A DNA stretch of 64,000 nucleotides, from NCBI RefSeq assembly GCF_020510445.1, contig NZ_JAHBAG010000001.1, positions 4,626,501-4,690,500 of the forward strand, written 5' to 3'. The position numbers and the translations under genes were made by a program. The notes below the pieces were generated by a model. The model searched no databases. It saw nothing but the letters and a program-made list of their open reading frames with translations, and was not told the origin of the DNA. The DNA comes from Hydrogenophaga taeniospiralis (lineage in GTDB: Bacteria > Pseudomonadota > Gammaproteobacteria > Burkholderiales > Burkholderiaceae_C). Shown in pieces: positions 1-12,362 of this stretch. Position 1 is the stretch's first letter. Every line of letters begins with the position of its first letter.

Positions 1-159
1 CACCGCCGCGCGAGCCAGCCCGGCGCGCCAGCGGCCCGGCGCACGGGGCGCTGGCGCCGCCGCTTCGCTCGCCAGGGCCGGGTCGGGGCGCACGCCGGGC
101 GCGCGCGGCGCCGCAGGGGCGGCGCGAACCGATCGGCTGTACAGGGCGGGCTTTCGCAT
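1..159 (-). CDS. Partial hypothetical protein, N-terminal 53 residues only
   Basis: An ATG at 159 on the minus strand opens a frame that stays open to the window edge (53 codons). A good Shine-Dalgarno sequence (AGGAG) sits about six bases upstream of it, the main reason to call a gene. The visible part begins MRKPALYSRSVR and is then rich in Ala, Pro and Arg, with no recognisable domain. It lies just downstream of acnA on the same strand, 62 bases after its stop. It could be a cytoplasmic N-terminal tail before a membrane segment, but nothing in the window shows that. The function is unknown. Confidence 0.4.
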   Translation of the reverse strand, partial: MRKPALYSRSVRAAPAAPRAPGVRPDPALASEAAAPAPRAPGRWRAGLARAAV

Positions 160-221
160 AGCGACTCCTGAAACGCCTGGCGGGGCGGTGTGTCACATCA
201 TGCCGCGTTGCGGCGCCGGGC

Positions 222-3125
<2,904 letters not shown>

Positions 3126-3215
3126 GGAAAACTCCTGTCGGTATCGGTGGGTTGCGAGCCATTCTGTCAGCAGCGCGCTTTACCGTGCTGGCAGTAATGG
3201 TTTGCGGCACATCCC

Positions 3216-3247
3216 AAAAAGCCCCGCGGAAACGGGTTCCGAGGGGC
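3216..3247 (-). terminator. Rho-independent terminator after the exported-protein/DUF3309 pair
   Basis: An inverted repeat GCCCC-G-CGGAA / TTCCG-A-GGGGC (3221-3247) is followed on the minus strand by TTTTT (plus-strand A run 3216-3220). It lies 56 bases past the stop of the leftward gene ending at 3303 and upstream of acnA, so it would insulate acnA from that operon. Confidence 0.6.
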
Positions 3248-3302
3248 CGGCGTGGCGTGGTCGGGTGCCCTGGGCACCCCTGGCTTCTACCCCTGGCTGC
3301 TT

Positions 3303-4159
3303 TCAGCGGCGGGGGCCGTTGTTCTTCTCTTCGTCGGGCTGTTGGCGCGAGGGCGCGACCCGGGCCGGTTTTCCGGGCCGACAACCCGGTTCGCCCGGCT
3401 CGCAGGCGGGCCCCACCTGCGGCTTGGGCTGCACCGGCTTTTGCGGCCTTGGGCCGGCCTGTGCCGGCGGCGTGGGCCGTTGCGGGGCGGGTGCGATCCT
3501 GTCATCACGTGCCGGGCCGCGCTGCGGCGCCACCGGTTCGACCCGGCGCGGCGCCTCCGGGACCCCCGCCCTGAAGTGCTCGCGCGTCACCGCTTCTCGC
3601 GGCGCATGGCGGTAGTTTTGCCGGAGGATCTCGCGTTGCTGCTCCACCGCGTTGGGGTAGCGATCGCCGGGGTACTTCTGCTGGTAGCGCGGCAACGGGG
3701 CGGCCGCGGGTGTCTTGCTGCGGTCCCAGCGGTCCCATCCGGGGCGGCGCTGCGCCCAGTCAGGGCCCCAGTGGTCGTCCCACCGGGGTGGTGCGTCCAC
3801 GCGCCAGCCGCTGAAATAGGGTGGCGGGTGCCGGTAGTAGCGCACGGGGATGCGCAGCACGAACAGGGGCACGTAGTCCCGGCTGGTCAGCGCCCATGGG
3901 CCGTTGTACCAGCTGCTGGCGTACCAGTTGTCGTCGACATAGACCCAGTACAGGCCGTCATAGAAAAAGTAGTTGGCGCTGGCCTGGGGGGCGTAATAGA
4001 CCGGGTACCCGGGCACGGCGACCAGCGTCGGGTACGCAGGCAGGTTCACCCCGATGTGGATGCCCACGCTGACCTGGGCCTGCACCGCCGCGGCCGGGGC
4101 CAGCGCCAGCAACAGGGCCAGGCCCAGCGAGCGCACCCGGGGGTGGTTGACGATGGCCA

Positions 4160-4160
<1 letters not shown>
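3303..4160 (-). CDS. Exported hypothetical protein with aromatic N-terminal domain and Pro/Arg-rich tail
   Basis: The 285-residue protein has a clear signal peptide (about residues 1-28, ending AAAVQAQ). A domain of roughly 110 residues follows, rich in Tyr and Trp, with repeated YY/YW patterns (YFFYDGLYWVYVDD, WYASSWYNGPW). The long C-terminal tail is low complexity, Pro/Arg/Gln-rich, and contains CEPGEPGC. The chosen ATG at 4160 shares its A with the stop codon of the DUF3309 gene upstream (TGATG), so the two are probably translationally coupled; a GTG one codon earlier is possible. The aromatic domain resembles small beta-rich envelope proteins common in Burkholderiales, but I cannot name a function. 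Likely periplasmic or outer-membrane associated. Confidence 0.75.
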
Positions 4161-5061
<901 letters not shown>

Positions 5062-5850
5062 ATGACCGCAGTCACGTCGATTCGCGACAAAAACCAACTC
5101 CTCGCCGCACTGCCATCGGCCGAGTGGCAACAGCTGCAACCCGACCTGGAGTGGGTTGAGCTGGCGCAGGGGACCGTGCTGCACCAGACCGGCGCGGCCC
5201 TGCGCCACGTGCTTTTCCCGACCACCGCGACGGTCTCGCTCGTCTCCTCGATGGAGGACGGCGCCTCGGCCGAGGTGGCCGTGGTCGGCAGCGAGGGCAT
5301 GGTCGGTGTGTGCGCCTTCATGGGGCACCCGCACGCGCTGAGCGACGCCGTGGTGCAACACCCCGGCCACGGCTACCGCATGAGCACCCAGGCCATCGTG
5401 CGGCACACCCAGCGCTCGCAGGCCGTCATGCACCAGTTGCTGGGCTACACGCAGGCGCTCTTCACCCACATGGCGCAGTCCTCGGCCTGCAACCGCCACC
5501 ATTCGCTGGACCAGCAGCTGTGCCGCTGGCTGCTGCACCACCTGGACCGCCAGAGCAGCCCGGACATGCTGGTGACGCAGGAGCGCATTGCCGGCCTGCT
5601 GGGCGTGCGCCGCGAGGGCGTGACCCACTGCGCTCTGAAACTGCAGAAGGCGGGGCTGATCCACTACAGCCGCGGCCACATCGCCATCCTGGACCGCGAT
5701 GGCCTGGAGGCCCGCAGCTGCGAGTGTTATGCCGTGGTCCGGCACGCCTACGACCACCTGTCGAGCGCGCCCGCCGCGCCGCACCTGCACCTGTGCCGCG
5801 ACAACCGCCAGTCCGCGCCGGTGGTGACGCGCCAGTTGCGGGCCGCGTGA
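5062..5850 (+). CDS. Crp/Fnr family transcriptional regulator
   Basis: A 262-residue protein. The N-terminal half is a cyclic-nucleotide-binding-like beta barrel (LAQGTVLHQTGAALRHVLFPTTATVSL, then VAVVGSEGMVGV). A long dimerisation helix and a C-terminal winged helix-turn-helix from about residue 171 follow (VTQERIAGLLGVRREGVTHC). No Fnr-type N-terminal cysteine cluster is present, so an oxygen-sensing [4Fe-4S] role is unlikely; the ligand is unknown. The start at 5062 has AGGAGG eight bases upstream, whereas a longer frame from 4900 lacks one. It is divergent from the collagen-like/DUF3309 envelope cassette, which is a plausible target by position only. It converges on the PBP gene, 22 bases apart. 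Confidence 0.88.
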   Translation: MTAVTSIRDKNQLLAALPSAEWQQLQPDLEWVELAQGTVLHQTGAALRHVLFPTTATVSLVSSMEDGASAEVAVVGSEGMVGVCAFMGHPHALSDAVVQHPGHGYRMSTQAIVRHTQRSQAVMHQLLGYTQALFTHMAQSSACNRHHSLDQQLCRWLLHHLDRQSSPDMLVTQERIAGLLGVRREGVTHCALKLQKAGLIHYSRGHIAILDRDGLEARSCECYAVVRHAYDHLSSAPAAPHLHLCRDNRQSAPVVTRQLRAA

Positions 5851-5872
5851 CCGCGGCCACCGGGCGGACCGC

Positions 5873-8221
5873 TCAGAACATCCGGTCGATGAAGGACTTG
5901 AGCCGGTCCTCCAGGCTGTCGGGCGGCGGTGCGTTGGGGTCGGGCGGGGCCGGGATCAGGCCGCGGTCGATCGGGTCATCGTCCATGCCCAGTTCCTCGA
6001 TGTAGCCCCCGTCGGCCCACTCGGTGTAGCGCCAGCCGCCGTCCGCCACCTGCACCACCCCTTCGGGAGCCAGCAGCGCTTTTTCGGGCTTGCCGCGCAG
6101 CGCGGTGGCCATGAACTGGATCCACGCCGGCAGGGCCAGCGAGGCGCCGGAGGCGTGGCTGCCCAGGCTGCGCGGGGTGTCGTAACCCAGCCAGACCACG
6201 GCCACCAGGTCGGGCTGGAAGCCCGCGAACCAGGCGTCGACCACGTTGTCGGTGGTGCCGGTCTTGCCGTACAGGTCGCTGCGGCGCAGCTGCGCCTGCG
6301 CCCGGGCCGCGGTGCCGCTGCGCGTCACGCCGTTGAGCAGTGTGGCGGTGAGGAAGGCGTTGCGCGCGGGCAGCGTGCGCTGGGCCTCGTTGACCACCGG
6401 TGCCGGGGCCTCGAACACCACCTCGTCGGCGCCGTTGGTGATGCGCTGGATCAGCAACGGCTCGACCTTCAGCCCCCCATTGGCGATCACCGCGTAGGCG
6501 CTGGCGAGCTGCAGCGGCGTGGTGGCGCCCGAGCCCAGGGCCAGGGTGAGGTTGTCGGGCTGGCGGTTCACGTCGAAGCCGAAGCGGCCGGTCCATTCGC
6601 GCGCGGCCTGGGGGCCGAGCAACTGCACCAGGCGGATGCTGACCAGGTTCTTGGAACGGGCCAGCGCCACGTCCAGCGGGATCGGGCCGTCGGCGCTGCC
6701 ATCGGAATTGGCCGGCACCCAGGTGCCGGTGTCGGTCAGCGGCGCGTCGTTGACCAGGGTCTGCGGCATCACGCCGTTTTCCAGCGCGGCCGAATACAGA
6801 AAGGGCTTGTAGGCGGAGCCCGGCTGGCGCCAGCCCTGCGTCACGTGGTTGAACTGGTTGCGCTGGAAATCAAAGCCCCCCACCAGGGCGCGCACCCGGC
6901 CGTCGTGCGGGTCCAGCGCCACCAGCGCGCCCTCGGCCTGCGGCCACTGGGTGATGACCCAGTCGTCGCTCTTGAGAACCAGGCGTACCACCGAACCGCG
7001 CTCGATGCGCAGCGCCTTGGCCGCACCCTGGGCCAACCCGGGGCGCGCCTGGCGCAACCCCTTGCCACGGATGCTCACGACCTCGCCCGACGACAGCACG
7101 GCGGTGACTTCCTTGGGGCTGGCGCTGCCCACCAGGGCCACGCGCAGCGTCTCGTCGTCGCTGTGCTCGGCCAGCTTCTGGCTCACGGCCGGGTCGTCCA
7201 GCGGGGTGTCGGCGTCCAGCGCTTCGTGTGCTTCAGGGCCGCGCCAGGCCAGGCCGAGCTCGCGGTCGATCAGGGTCTTTCGCACCGCCTTCCAGGCCGC
7301 TTTCTGCTCGCGCGAGTCCAGAGTGGTCACGACTTTCATGCCCGAGGTGTAGGCGGCTTCCCCGTACTGGGCAAACACCTGTTGGCGCGCCGCCTCGGCC
7401 ACGTGCTCGGCGTGCAGCTCGGTGTCGTCCGGGTTGCGCACCACCAGTTCTTCACTTTTGGCGGCCTCGTAGGTGGCCTGGTCGATCACGCCCACGGTGT
7501 GCATGCGCGAGAGCGCCACCAGCTGGCGCGCCCGTGCCCGCGCGGGGCTCTTGATCGGGTTCACGGTGGCCGGGCTTTGCGGCAGGCCGGCCAGCATGGC
7601 GCACTCGGCGGCGGACAGCGCGTCCAGCGGTTTGCCGAAGTAGGTCTGGGCCGCCTCGGCAAAACCGTAGGCGCGCGAGCCCAGGTAGATCTGGTTCATG
7701 TAGAGCTCCAGGATCTGGTCCTTGCTCAGCTCGCCTTCGATCTTCAGCGAGAGCATGGCCTCCTTGAGCTTGCGCGAGAGGGTGCGTTCGTTGGTGAGGA
7801 AGAAGGTGCGCGCGACCTGCTGGGTGATGGTGGAAGCGCCCTGGGAACGGCCACCGCTGAGGTTGGCCACCACCGCGCGCGCCACGCCCTTGGGGTCGAT
7901 GCCGCCGTGTTCGTAGAAGCGTGTGTCTTCCACCGCCAGCAGGCTCTCGCGCATGAGCTGGGGGATCTGCCCGATGCGCAGGTACTGCCGCCGCTCGCTG
8001 CCGAAGCCGCCGATCTCCACGCCGTCGGCGGTGTACACGCGCAGGGGTTGTTTGGGCTGGTAGTTGGCCAGGCCGCTGGTGTCTGGCAACTGCGGGTACA
8101 GCACCGCGACGCTCACCACCAGGGTCAGCAGGCCAGCGGCCAGCGCGCCCAGCGGGGCCAGCAGCAGCCAGCGGCGGTGCCGGCGCAGCGCCAGCAGCAC
8201 CGGTGCAAAAGAAAATGCCAT
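5873..8221 (-). CDS. mrcA: Class A penicillin-binding protein (PBP1A-type, bifunctional)
   Basis: Polymerises and cross-links peptidoglycan at the outer face of the inner membrane. Of the 782 residues, about 18-41 form one membrane anchor. The GT51 glycosyltransferase domain follows, with EDTRFYEHGGID (catalytic Glu98) and GASTITQQVAR. The transpeptidase domain has S469 in SAYK, S523 in SKN and K653 in KTGTT, so both activities look intact. The C-terminal tail is acidic and Pro-rich (PAPPDPNAPPPD). I prefer the ATG at 8221; an extra 22 residues from 8287 look unlike a signal or anchor. It is divergent from yegQ. The symbol reflects the family; a paralogue may exist elsewhere in the genome. 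Confidence 0.92.
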   Translation of the reverse strand: MAFSFAPVLLALRRHRRWLLLAPLGALAAGLLTLVVSVAVLYPQLPDTSGLANYQPKQPLRVYTADGVEIGGFGSERRQYLRIGQIPQLMRESLLAVEDTRFYEHGGIDPKGVARAVVANLSGGRSQGASTITQQVARTFFLTNERTLSRKLKEAMLSLKIEGELSKDQILELYMNQIYLGSRAYGFAEAAQTYFGKPLDALSAAECAMLAGLPQSPATVNPIKSPARARARQLVALSRMHTVGVIDQATYEAAKSEELVVRNPDDTELHAEHVAEAARQQVFAQYGEAAYTSGMKVVTTLDSREQKAAWKAVRKTLIDRELGLAWRGPEAHEALDADTPLDDPAVSQKLAEHSDDETLRVALVGSASPKEVTAVLSSGEVVSIRGKGLRQARPGLAQGAAKALRIERGSVVRLVLKSDDWVITQWPQAEGALVALDPHDGRVRALVGGFDFQRNQFNHVTQGWRQPGSAYKPFLYSAALENGVMPQTLVNDAPLTDTGTWVPANSDGSADGPIPLDVALARSKNLVSIRLVQLLGPQAAREWTGRFGFDVNRQPDNLTLALGSGATTPLQLASAYAVIANGGLKVEPLLIQRITNGADEVVFEAPAPVVNEAQRTLPARNAFLTATLLNGVTRSGTAARAQAQLRRSDLYGKTGTTDNVVDAWFAGFQPDLVAVVWLGYDTPRSLGSHASGASLALPAWIQFMATALRGKPEKALLAPEGVVQVADGGWRYTEWADGGYIEELGMDDDPIDRGLIPAPPDPNAPPPDSLEDRLKSFIDRMF

Positions 8222-8398
8222 GGGGTTCTTGCGCGGGTGGTGGCCGGTGGCGGGCACCGCGGGCGCACGGTTGTATCGGGCCGGCAATTATCCCAGCCAG
8301 GCCCGCCGGACACGTAACAAGCTGTCTTGGGCCCCGGTACGGCGTCCGGGCGGCCCGCGTGCGCCTGGCCCACCCCCGATTGCCGGACAATCCGGGGG

Positions 8399-9787
8399 GT
8401 GAACCTCAAAGCCCCCGAACTCCTGCTCCCCGCCGGCACGCTGCAACGCATGCGCGCCGCCTACGACTTTGGCGCCGACGCCGTCTACGCTGGCCAGCCG
8501 CGCTACAGCCTGCGCGCGCGCAACAACGAGTTCCGCATGGAACAGATCGCGCAGGGCATCGAAGAAGCGCACGCGCGCGGCAAGAAGTTCTTCGTCACCA
8601 GCAACCTGATCGCCCACAACGACAAGCTGCGCACCTACATCCGCGATCTGGCGCCGGTGGTGGCTCTCAAGCCCGACGCCCTCATCATGGCCGACGCCGG
8701 GCTCATCATGCTGGTGCGCGAAGAGATGGAGCGAGGCCGCTGGCCCGAGGTGCCGATCCACCTCTCGGTGCAGGCCAACACCACCAACAGCGCGGCGGTG
8801 AAGTTCTGGCACCGGCAGGGCGTGGCCCGCGTGATCCTCTCGCGCGAACTCAGCCTGGACGAGGTGGCCGCCATCCGCGACACCTGCCCCGATGTCGAGA
8901 TCGAGGTGTTCGTGCACGGCGCGCTGTGCATCGCCTACTCGGGCCGCTGCCTGCTCAGCGGCTACTTCAACCGCCGCGACCCCAACCAGGGCACCTGCAC
9001 CAACGCCTGCCGCTGGGAATACAAGACCCACGGCGCCCACACCGACAGCGACACCGGCGAAGCCGTGCCCGCCGAGCGTCTGGGCAGCGACTTCAATTTC
9101 GCCCAGGAAGACGAACACGCCGCCCGCCAATTCGCCGCCACCTGCGGCGGCGGTGCACGCCACCCGCTGGCCGACCGCGTGTGGCTGCTCGAAGAGAAAG
9201 AGCGCTCCGGCGAGCTCATGCCCATCATGGAAGACGAGCACGGCACCTACATCATGAACAGCAAGGACCTGCGCGCGGTGGAACACGTGGCCCGGCTGGT
9301 GCGGATCGGCGTGGACTCGCTCAAGATCGAAGGCCGCACCAAGAGCCACTACTACGTGGCGCGCACCGCCCAGGTGTACCGCCGCGCCATCGACGACGCG
9401 GTGGCCGGACGGCCGTTCAACCCCGATCTGCTGCGCGAGCTCGAAGGCCTGTCCAACCGCGGCTACACCGGCGGCCTGCTGGAGCGCCGGCCCAGCCAGG
9501 ACTACCAGAATTACCAGAGCGGCAGCTCCGAGAGCCAGCGCAGCCAGTTCGTGGGCGAGGTGCTGCGCGTGCGCGAAGACGGCTGGGCCGAGGTGGAGAC
9601 CAAGAACCGCTTCGCCGTGGGCGACCGGCTGGAGGTGATCCACCCCGGCGGCAACCGCCTGGTGCAGCTGAGCGCCATGCGCAACCAGGAGGGCCACGCC
9701 ATCGAGGTCGCGCAGGGCAGCCCGATCCGCGTCTGGGTGCCGCTGGGCGCACCGGCCGAAGGCGCGCTGCTGGCCCGGTTGCTGTAG
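8399..9787 (+). CDS. yegQ: Peptidase U32-family tRNA hydroxylation protein YegQ/TrhP
   Basis: The 462-residue protein matches E. coli YegQ along its whole length from memory of that sequence: APELLLPAGTLQRMRAAYDFGADAVYAGQPRYSLR at the start, LSVQANTTNSAAVKFW, SRELSLDEVAAIRD, the Cys-rich RDPNQGTCTNACRWEY, and SLKIEGRTKS. E. coli YegQ (TrhP) supports prephenate-dependent 5-hydroxyuridine formation at tRNA position 34. The best start is GTG at 8399, which gives MNLKAPELLLPAG at the expected position; an upstream frame from 8327 adds unrelated residues. The GTG lacks a strong Shine-Dalgarno sequence. The region between it and the divergent PBP gene (177 bases) must hold both promoters. Confidence 0.93.
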   Translation: MNLKAPELLLPAGTLQRMRAAYDFGADAVYAGQPRYSLRARNNEFRMEQIAQGIEEAHARGKKFFVTSNLIAHNDKLRTYIRDLAPVVALKPDALIMADAGLIMLVREEMERGRWPEVPIHLSVQANTTNSAAVKFWHRQGVARVILSRELSLDEVAAIRDTCPDVEIEVFVHGALCIAYSGRCLLSGYFNRRDPNQGTCTNACRWEYKTHGAHTDSDTGEAVPAERLGSDFNFAQEDEHAARQFAATCGGGARHPLADRVWLLEEKERSGELMPIMEDEHGTYIMNSKDLRAVEHVARLVRIGVDSLKIEGRTKSHYYVARTAQVYRRAIDDAVAGRPFNPDLLRELEGLSNRGYTGGLLERRPSQDYQNYQSGSSESQRSQFVGEVLRVREDGWAEVETKNRFAVGDRLEVIHPGGNRLVQLSAMRNQEGHAIEVAQGSPIRVWVPLGAPAEGALLARLL

Positions 9788-9919
9788 ACCCCGGAGCGCC
9801 CTCCGGCCGCCCTGCCCTCTGAGCGGCGCTCAGCTTTTCCCCGACCCGGTCGATACAAAGGTTCAAGACCACCCCGCACAGCGCGGCGGTGGCCAAGGAA
9901 TCATGGGAAGGGTTGGATC

Positions 9920-10666
9920 ATGCTTTCGTGGCAATGGATGGCTTCGTTCTGGTCGGCGCCCATCGTCGAGGCGAACCTGGTCGTGTTCCTGAACCTGTCG
10001 GGGGCGCTGCTGCTGGGACTGGTGGTGGGCTACGAGCGCTCCTACCATGGCCGCGCCGCCGGCATGCGCACCTACGGCATCGTGTGCATGGCCTCGGCCG
10101 CGCTCACGGTGTTCGTCGGCTACCCGGGCTTCTGGTACGGCGGCCATGGCGGCATGACCGGCGTGGCGCTGGACCCCACGCGGGTGGTGCAGGGCATCGT
10201 CACCGGCGTCGGTTTTCTCGGCGCCGGCGTCATCATGAAAGAGGGCCTGAGCATCAGCGGCCTGACCACGGCGGCCTCCATCTGGGCCTCGTCGGCCATC
10301 GGCGTGCTGGTCGGTGTCGGTCTGTACGGCGCGGCCATCCTGCTGACCGCTCTGTCCACCGTGCTGATGGTGTGGGGCTCGCGCCTGGAATCGCACCTGC
10401 CCTCGCGCCACGCCATCGGCATCACCCTGCGCTTTGGCGCCACGCGCGCGCCGACCGAGGCGGAGCTTGCCGGCTGGCTGAAAGACTGCGGCTACGAGCT
10501 TGCGCCCGGGTCCATCGCCATCCATGTGGAAAACGCGCTGGCTCAGTGGCACTTTGTGGCCGTGGCCGTGGACCGGCGCCGCTGCTGGTCCTTGCCCCGG
10601 CTGGCCCAGCAGTTGGGCGAACGGTCCGAAGTCGAGCTGCTGGGTGTGGCCCACGCCCGCAACTGA
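9920..10666 (+). CDS. MgtC/SapB family membrane protein
   Basis: A 248-residue protein with the MgtC/SapB hydrophobic domain in the first 160 residues: NLSGALLLGLVVGYERSYHGRAAGMRTYGIVCMASA, then GVGFLGAGVIMKEG and GLTTAASIWASSAIGVLVG. These segments form four or five membrane helices. The C-terminal 85 residues are soluble and resemble the ACT-like tail of longer MgtC proteins. MgtC proteins are linked to growth in low Mg2+ and to F1Fo-ATPase modulation in Salmonella; here the role is inferred only by family. The ATG at 9920 has AAGGG about eight bases upstream. No Mg2+ leader or PhoP box is evident in the 132-base gap before it. Confidence 0.9.
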   Translation: MLSWQWMASFWSAPIVEANLVVFLNLSGALLLGLVVGYERSYHGRAAGMRTYGIVCMASAALTVFVGYPGFWYGGHGGMTGVALDPTRVVQGIVTGVGFLGAGVIMKEGLSISGLTTAASIWASSAIGVLVGVGLYGAAILLTALSTVLMVWGSRLESHLPSRHAIGITLRFGATRAPTEAELAGWLKDCGYELAPGSIAIHVENALAQWHFVAVAVDRRRCWSLPRLAQQLGERSEVELLGVAHARN

Positions 10667-10700
10667 ACCCACCCCCAACCGAACCACATTCGGTGATCAC

Positions 10701-11294
10701 ATGAAAACCCACACACCCTGCACCATCCGCCGTCTGCTCCTGGGGGCTCTGTGTGTCGTGTGGCCCGCAGCCTTCGCCGGCACCAGCGACGAGGTGGCAC
10801 CGCCCGACTGGGACTTCTCGAAGGACGGCAGCCTGATCATCCACCGCAGCGCCCGCGTGGCCTGGCCCCGCTGTGTGGAAGGCATGCAATGGAATGGCCA
10901 GCGCTGCACCGGCAAGGCCTTGTTGCTCGACCACGCCGAAGCGCTGGCGCGGGTCAAGGACCACCAGAAGGCCGACGGCGTGGCCTGGCGCCTGCCCCAT
11001 ATGAAAGAACTGCAGCAACTGGCCTACCAGAACGCCCGGCCGACCGCGACGGGACAGCCGCTGTTGCCGCCGGCCACTCATGGCTGGTGCTGGACCGCCA
11101 CAACCACCATCAACATCCAGCCCCTCAACAACTACAACTACAACAACATCCAGCGCGGCCTGAACGGGCAGAACATCAACCAGATGAAGTTCCTGCACGG
11201 CTGGGCCGTGAACACCGCCACGGCCGAGGCGCAAGGCGACGTGCTCAAGCGCAGCAAACTGCTGGTGCGGCTGGCGCGGCCGTGGAAGGAATAA
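10701..11294 (+). CDS. DUF1566 domain exported protein
   Basis: A 197-residue protein with a signal peptide (cleavage after about residue 26, AAFA|GTS). The DUF1566 (Lcl C-terminal) core follows, including RCVEGMQWNGQRCTGKA, WRLPHMKELQQLAY and a WCWTATTT segment, and near the end FLHGWAVNT and KLLVRLARPW. The domain occurs in secreted and surface proteins of unknown function. An Asn/Tyr-rich loop (NNYNYNNIQRGLNGQN) interrupts the domain in the middle. It follows mgtC by 34 bases and may be co-transcribed with it. The start at 10701 is the only one that yields a signal peptide. Confidence 0.8.
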   Translation: MKTHTPCTIRRLLLGALCVVWPAAFAGTSDEVAPPDWDFSKDGSLIIHRSARVAWPRCVEGMQWNGQRCTGKALLLDHAEALARVKDHQKADGVAWRLPHMKELQQLAYQNARPTATGQPLLPPATHGWCWTATTTINIQPLNNYNYNNIQRGLNGQNINQMKFLHGWAVNTATAEAQGDVLKRSKLLVRLARPWKE

Positions 11295-11409
11295 CCCCAC
11301 CACTTCATTCACCACGGATCACGCTCCGGCGCCCGCCCCAGTGCCAGAATCGGACCACCGGTGCCTCCCCGCAGAGCCCGCACCACCGTCCTGCCATCCT
11401 CCAGCCGCC

Positions 11410-12276
11410 ATGAACCCGACACCTTCCATCGCCTCGGCCATCCTCTTGCAGCTCGCGGCCATCGCGCAGCGGCATCCCGCGCCCCGGGTGCGCCGTCTGC
11501 ACGTGCCGCGCCGGTCCGGCGCCGCCGGTGAGCACGATGCCGAGTTCTGTGCCATCGAGCTGGAAGACGGCGGATTTGGCCTGTCCTATGTGCTGCTCGG
11601 TGACACGCTGGCCGCGCTGCTGCGCACGCACGGCGGCGGCAACGTGCCCTTGCAGGGCGCGGACCCGCTGGCCCTCGCGCAGCGCCTGGCCGGTGGCAGC
11701 GCGGTGGAGCGCGCCATCGCGCTGGCCGCCGTCAACGCCCTGACCGACTCGGTCTGGCGCCGGGTGGGCTACGAGCCGCCGCCCGCGGGCAATTCGCTGG
11801 GCGACGTGCAACTGGGTGCGCAGGACCACCTGGGCATGATCGGCTTCTTCCCGCCGCTGGTGAAGCGCGTGGCCGAGGCCGGCGGGCGGCTCTCGGTGGT
11901 GGAGATGAACGCCGAGATGGTGGCGCGTCAGCGCGAGCGTTTCCCGAACGTGCACATCACGCTGGACCGCGCCGACCTCGCCCCCTGCAACGTGGTCGTG
12001 GGCACCTCGACCATGCTGCTCAACGACACGCTGGACGCGATGCTCGCCGCAGCGCCAAACGCGAAGCGCTTCGCGGTGATCGGCCCCTCGGCCGGGCTGT
12101 GGCCGGACGCCCTGTTCGAGCGCGGCGTGACGCTGCTGGGCGGCACGCGGGTGACCGACCCCCGGGCCTTCAGCGATGCCATGGCCGAGGGTGCCTCGTG
12201 GAGCGAAGCCACGCGCAAGTTCGCCATCGCGCGCGAGGGCTGGCCGGGCTGGCGCACGCTGACCGGCCTGGCCTGA
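11410..12276 (+). CDS. DUF364 (putative heavy-metal chelation) protein with DUF4213 N-domain
   Basis: A 288-residue protein. The N-terminal part (to about residue 90) matches the DUF4213-like layout and the C-terminal part the DUF364 Rossmann-like domain: GDVQLGAQDHLGMIGFFPPLVKRVAEAGGRLSVVEMN, then VVVGTSTMLLNDTLDAMLAAAP, then FAVIGPSAGLWPDALFERGVTLLGGTRV. Families of this kind are annotated as putative metal-chelation or anaerobic-metabolism accessory proteins; no reaction is established. I place the start at 11410 (MNPTPS), since an upstream frame gives only Pro-rich sequence. It is convergent with the DUF3592 gene (86 bases apart). Confidence 0.75.
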   Translation: MNPTPSIASAILLQLAAIAQRHPAPRVRRLHVPRRSGAAGEHDAEFCAIELEDGGFGLSYVLLGDTLAALLRTHGGGNVPLQGADPLALAQRLAGGSAVERAIALAAVNALTDSVWRRVGYEPPPAGNSLGDVQLGAQDHLGMIGFFPPLVKRVAEAGGRLSVVEMNAEMVARQRERFPNVHITLDRADLAPCNVVVGTSTMLLNDTLDAMLAAAPNAKRFAVIGPSAGLWPDALFERGVTLLGGTRVTDPRAFSDAMAEGASWSEATRKFAIAREGWPGWRTLTGLA

Positions 12277-12362
12277 CCCCACGGACTCGCCGCCCCAGGC
12301 GTCTCGGACGGCTTGGGCAGAGCCCGCCGCCAGACGGCTGCCCTGCCCCCGACACCGGCCCT

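Noticed and set aside
5062..5850. An oxygen-sensing FNR protein
   Set aside because: The N-terminal cysteine cluster needed for a [4Fe-4S] centre is missing, so only the general Crp/Fnr family call is kept.
9788..9919. A Mg2+ riboswitch or leader upstream of mgtC
   Set aside because: The gap is short and I see no extended alternative hairpins or Pro-rich leader frame like that of enteric mgtCBR.
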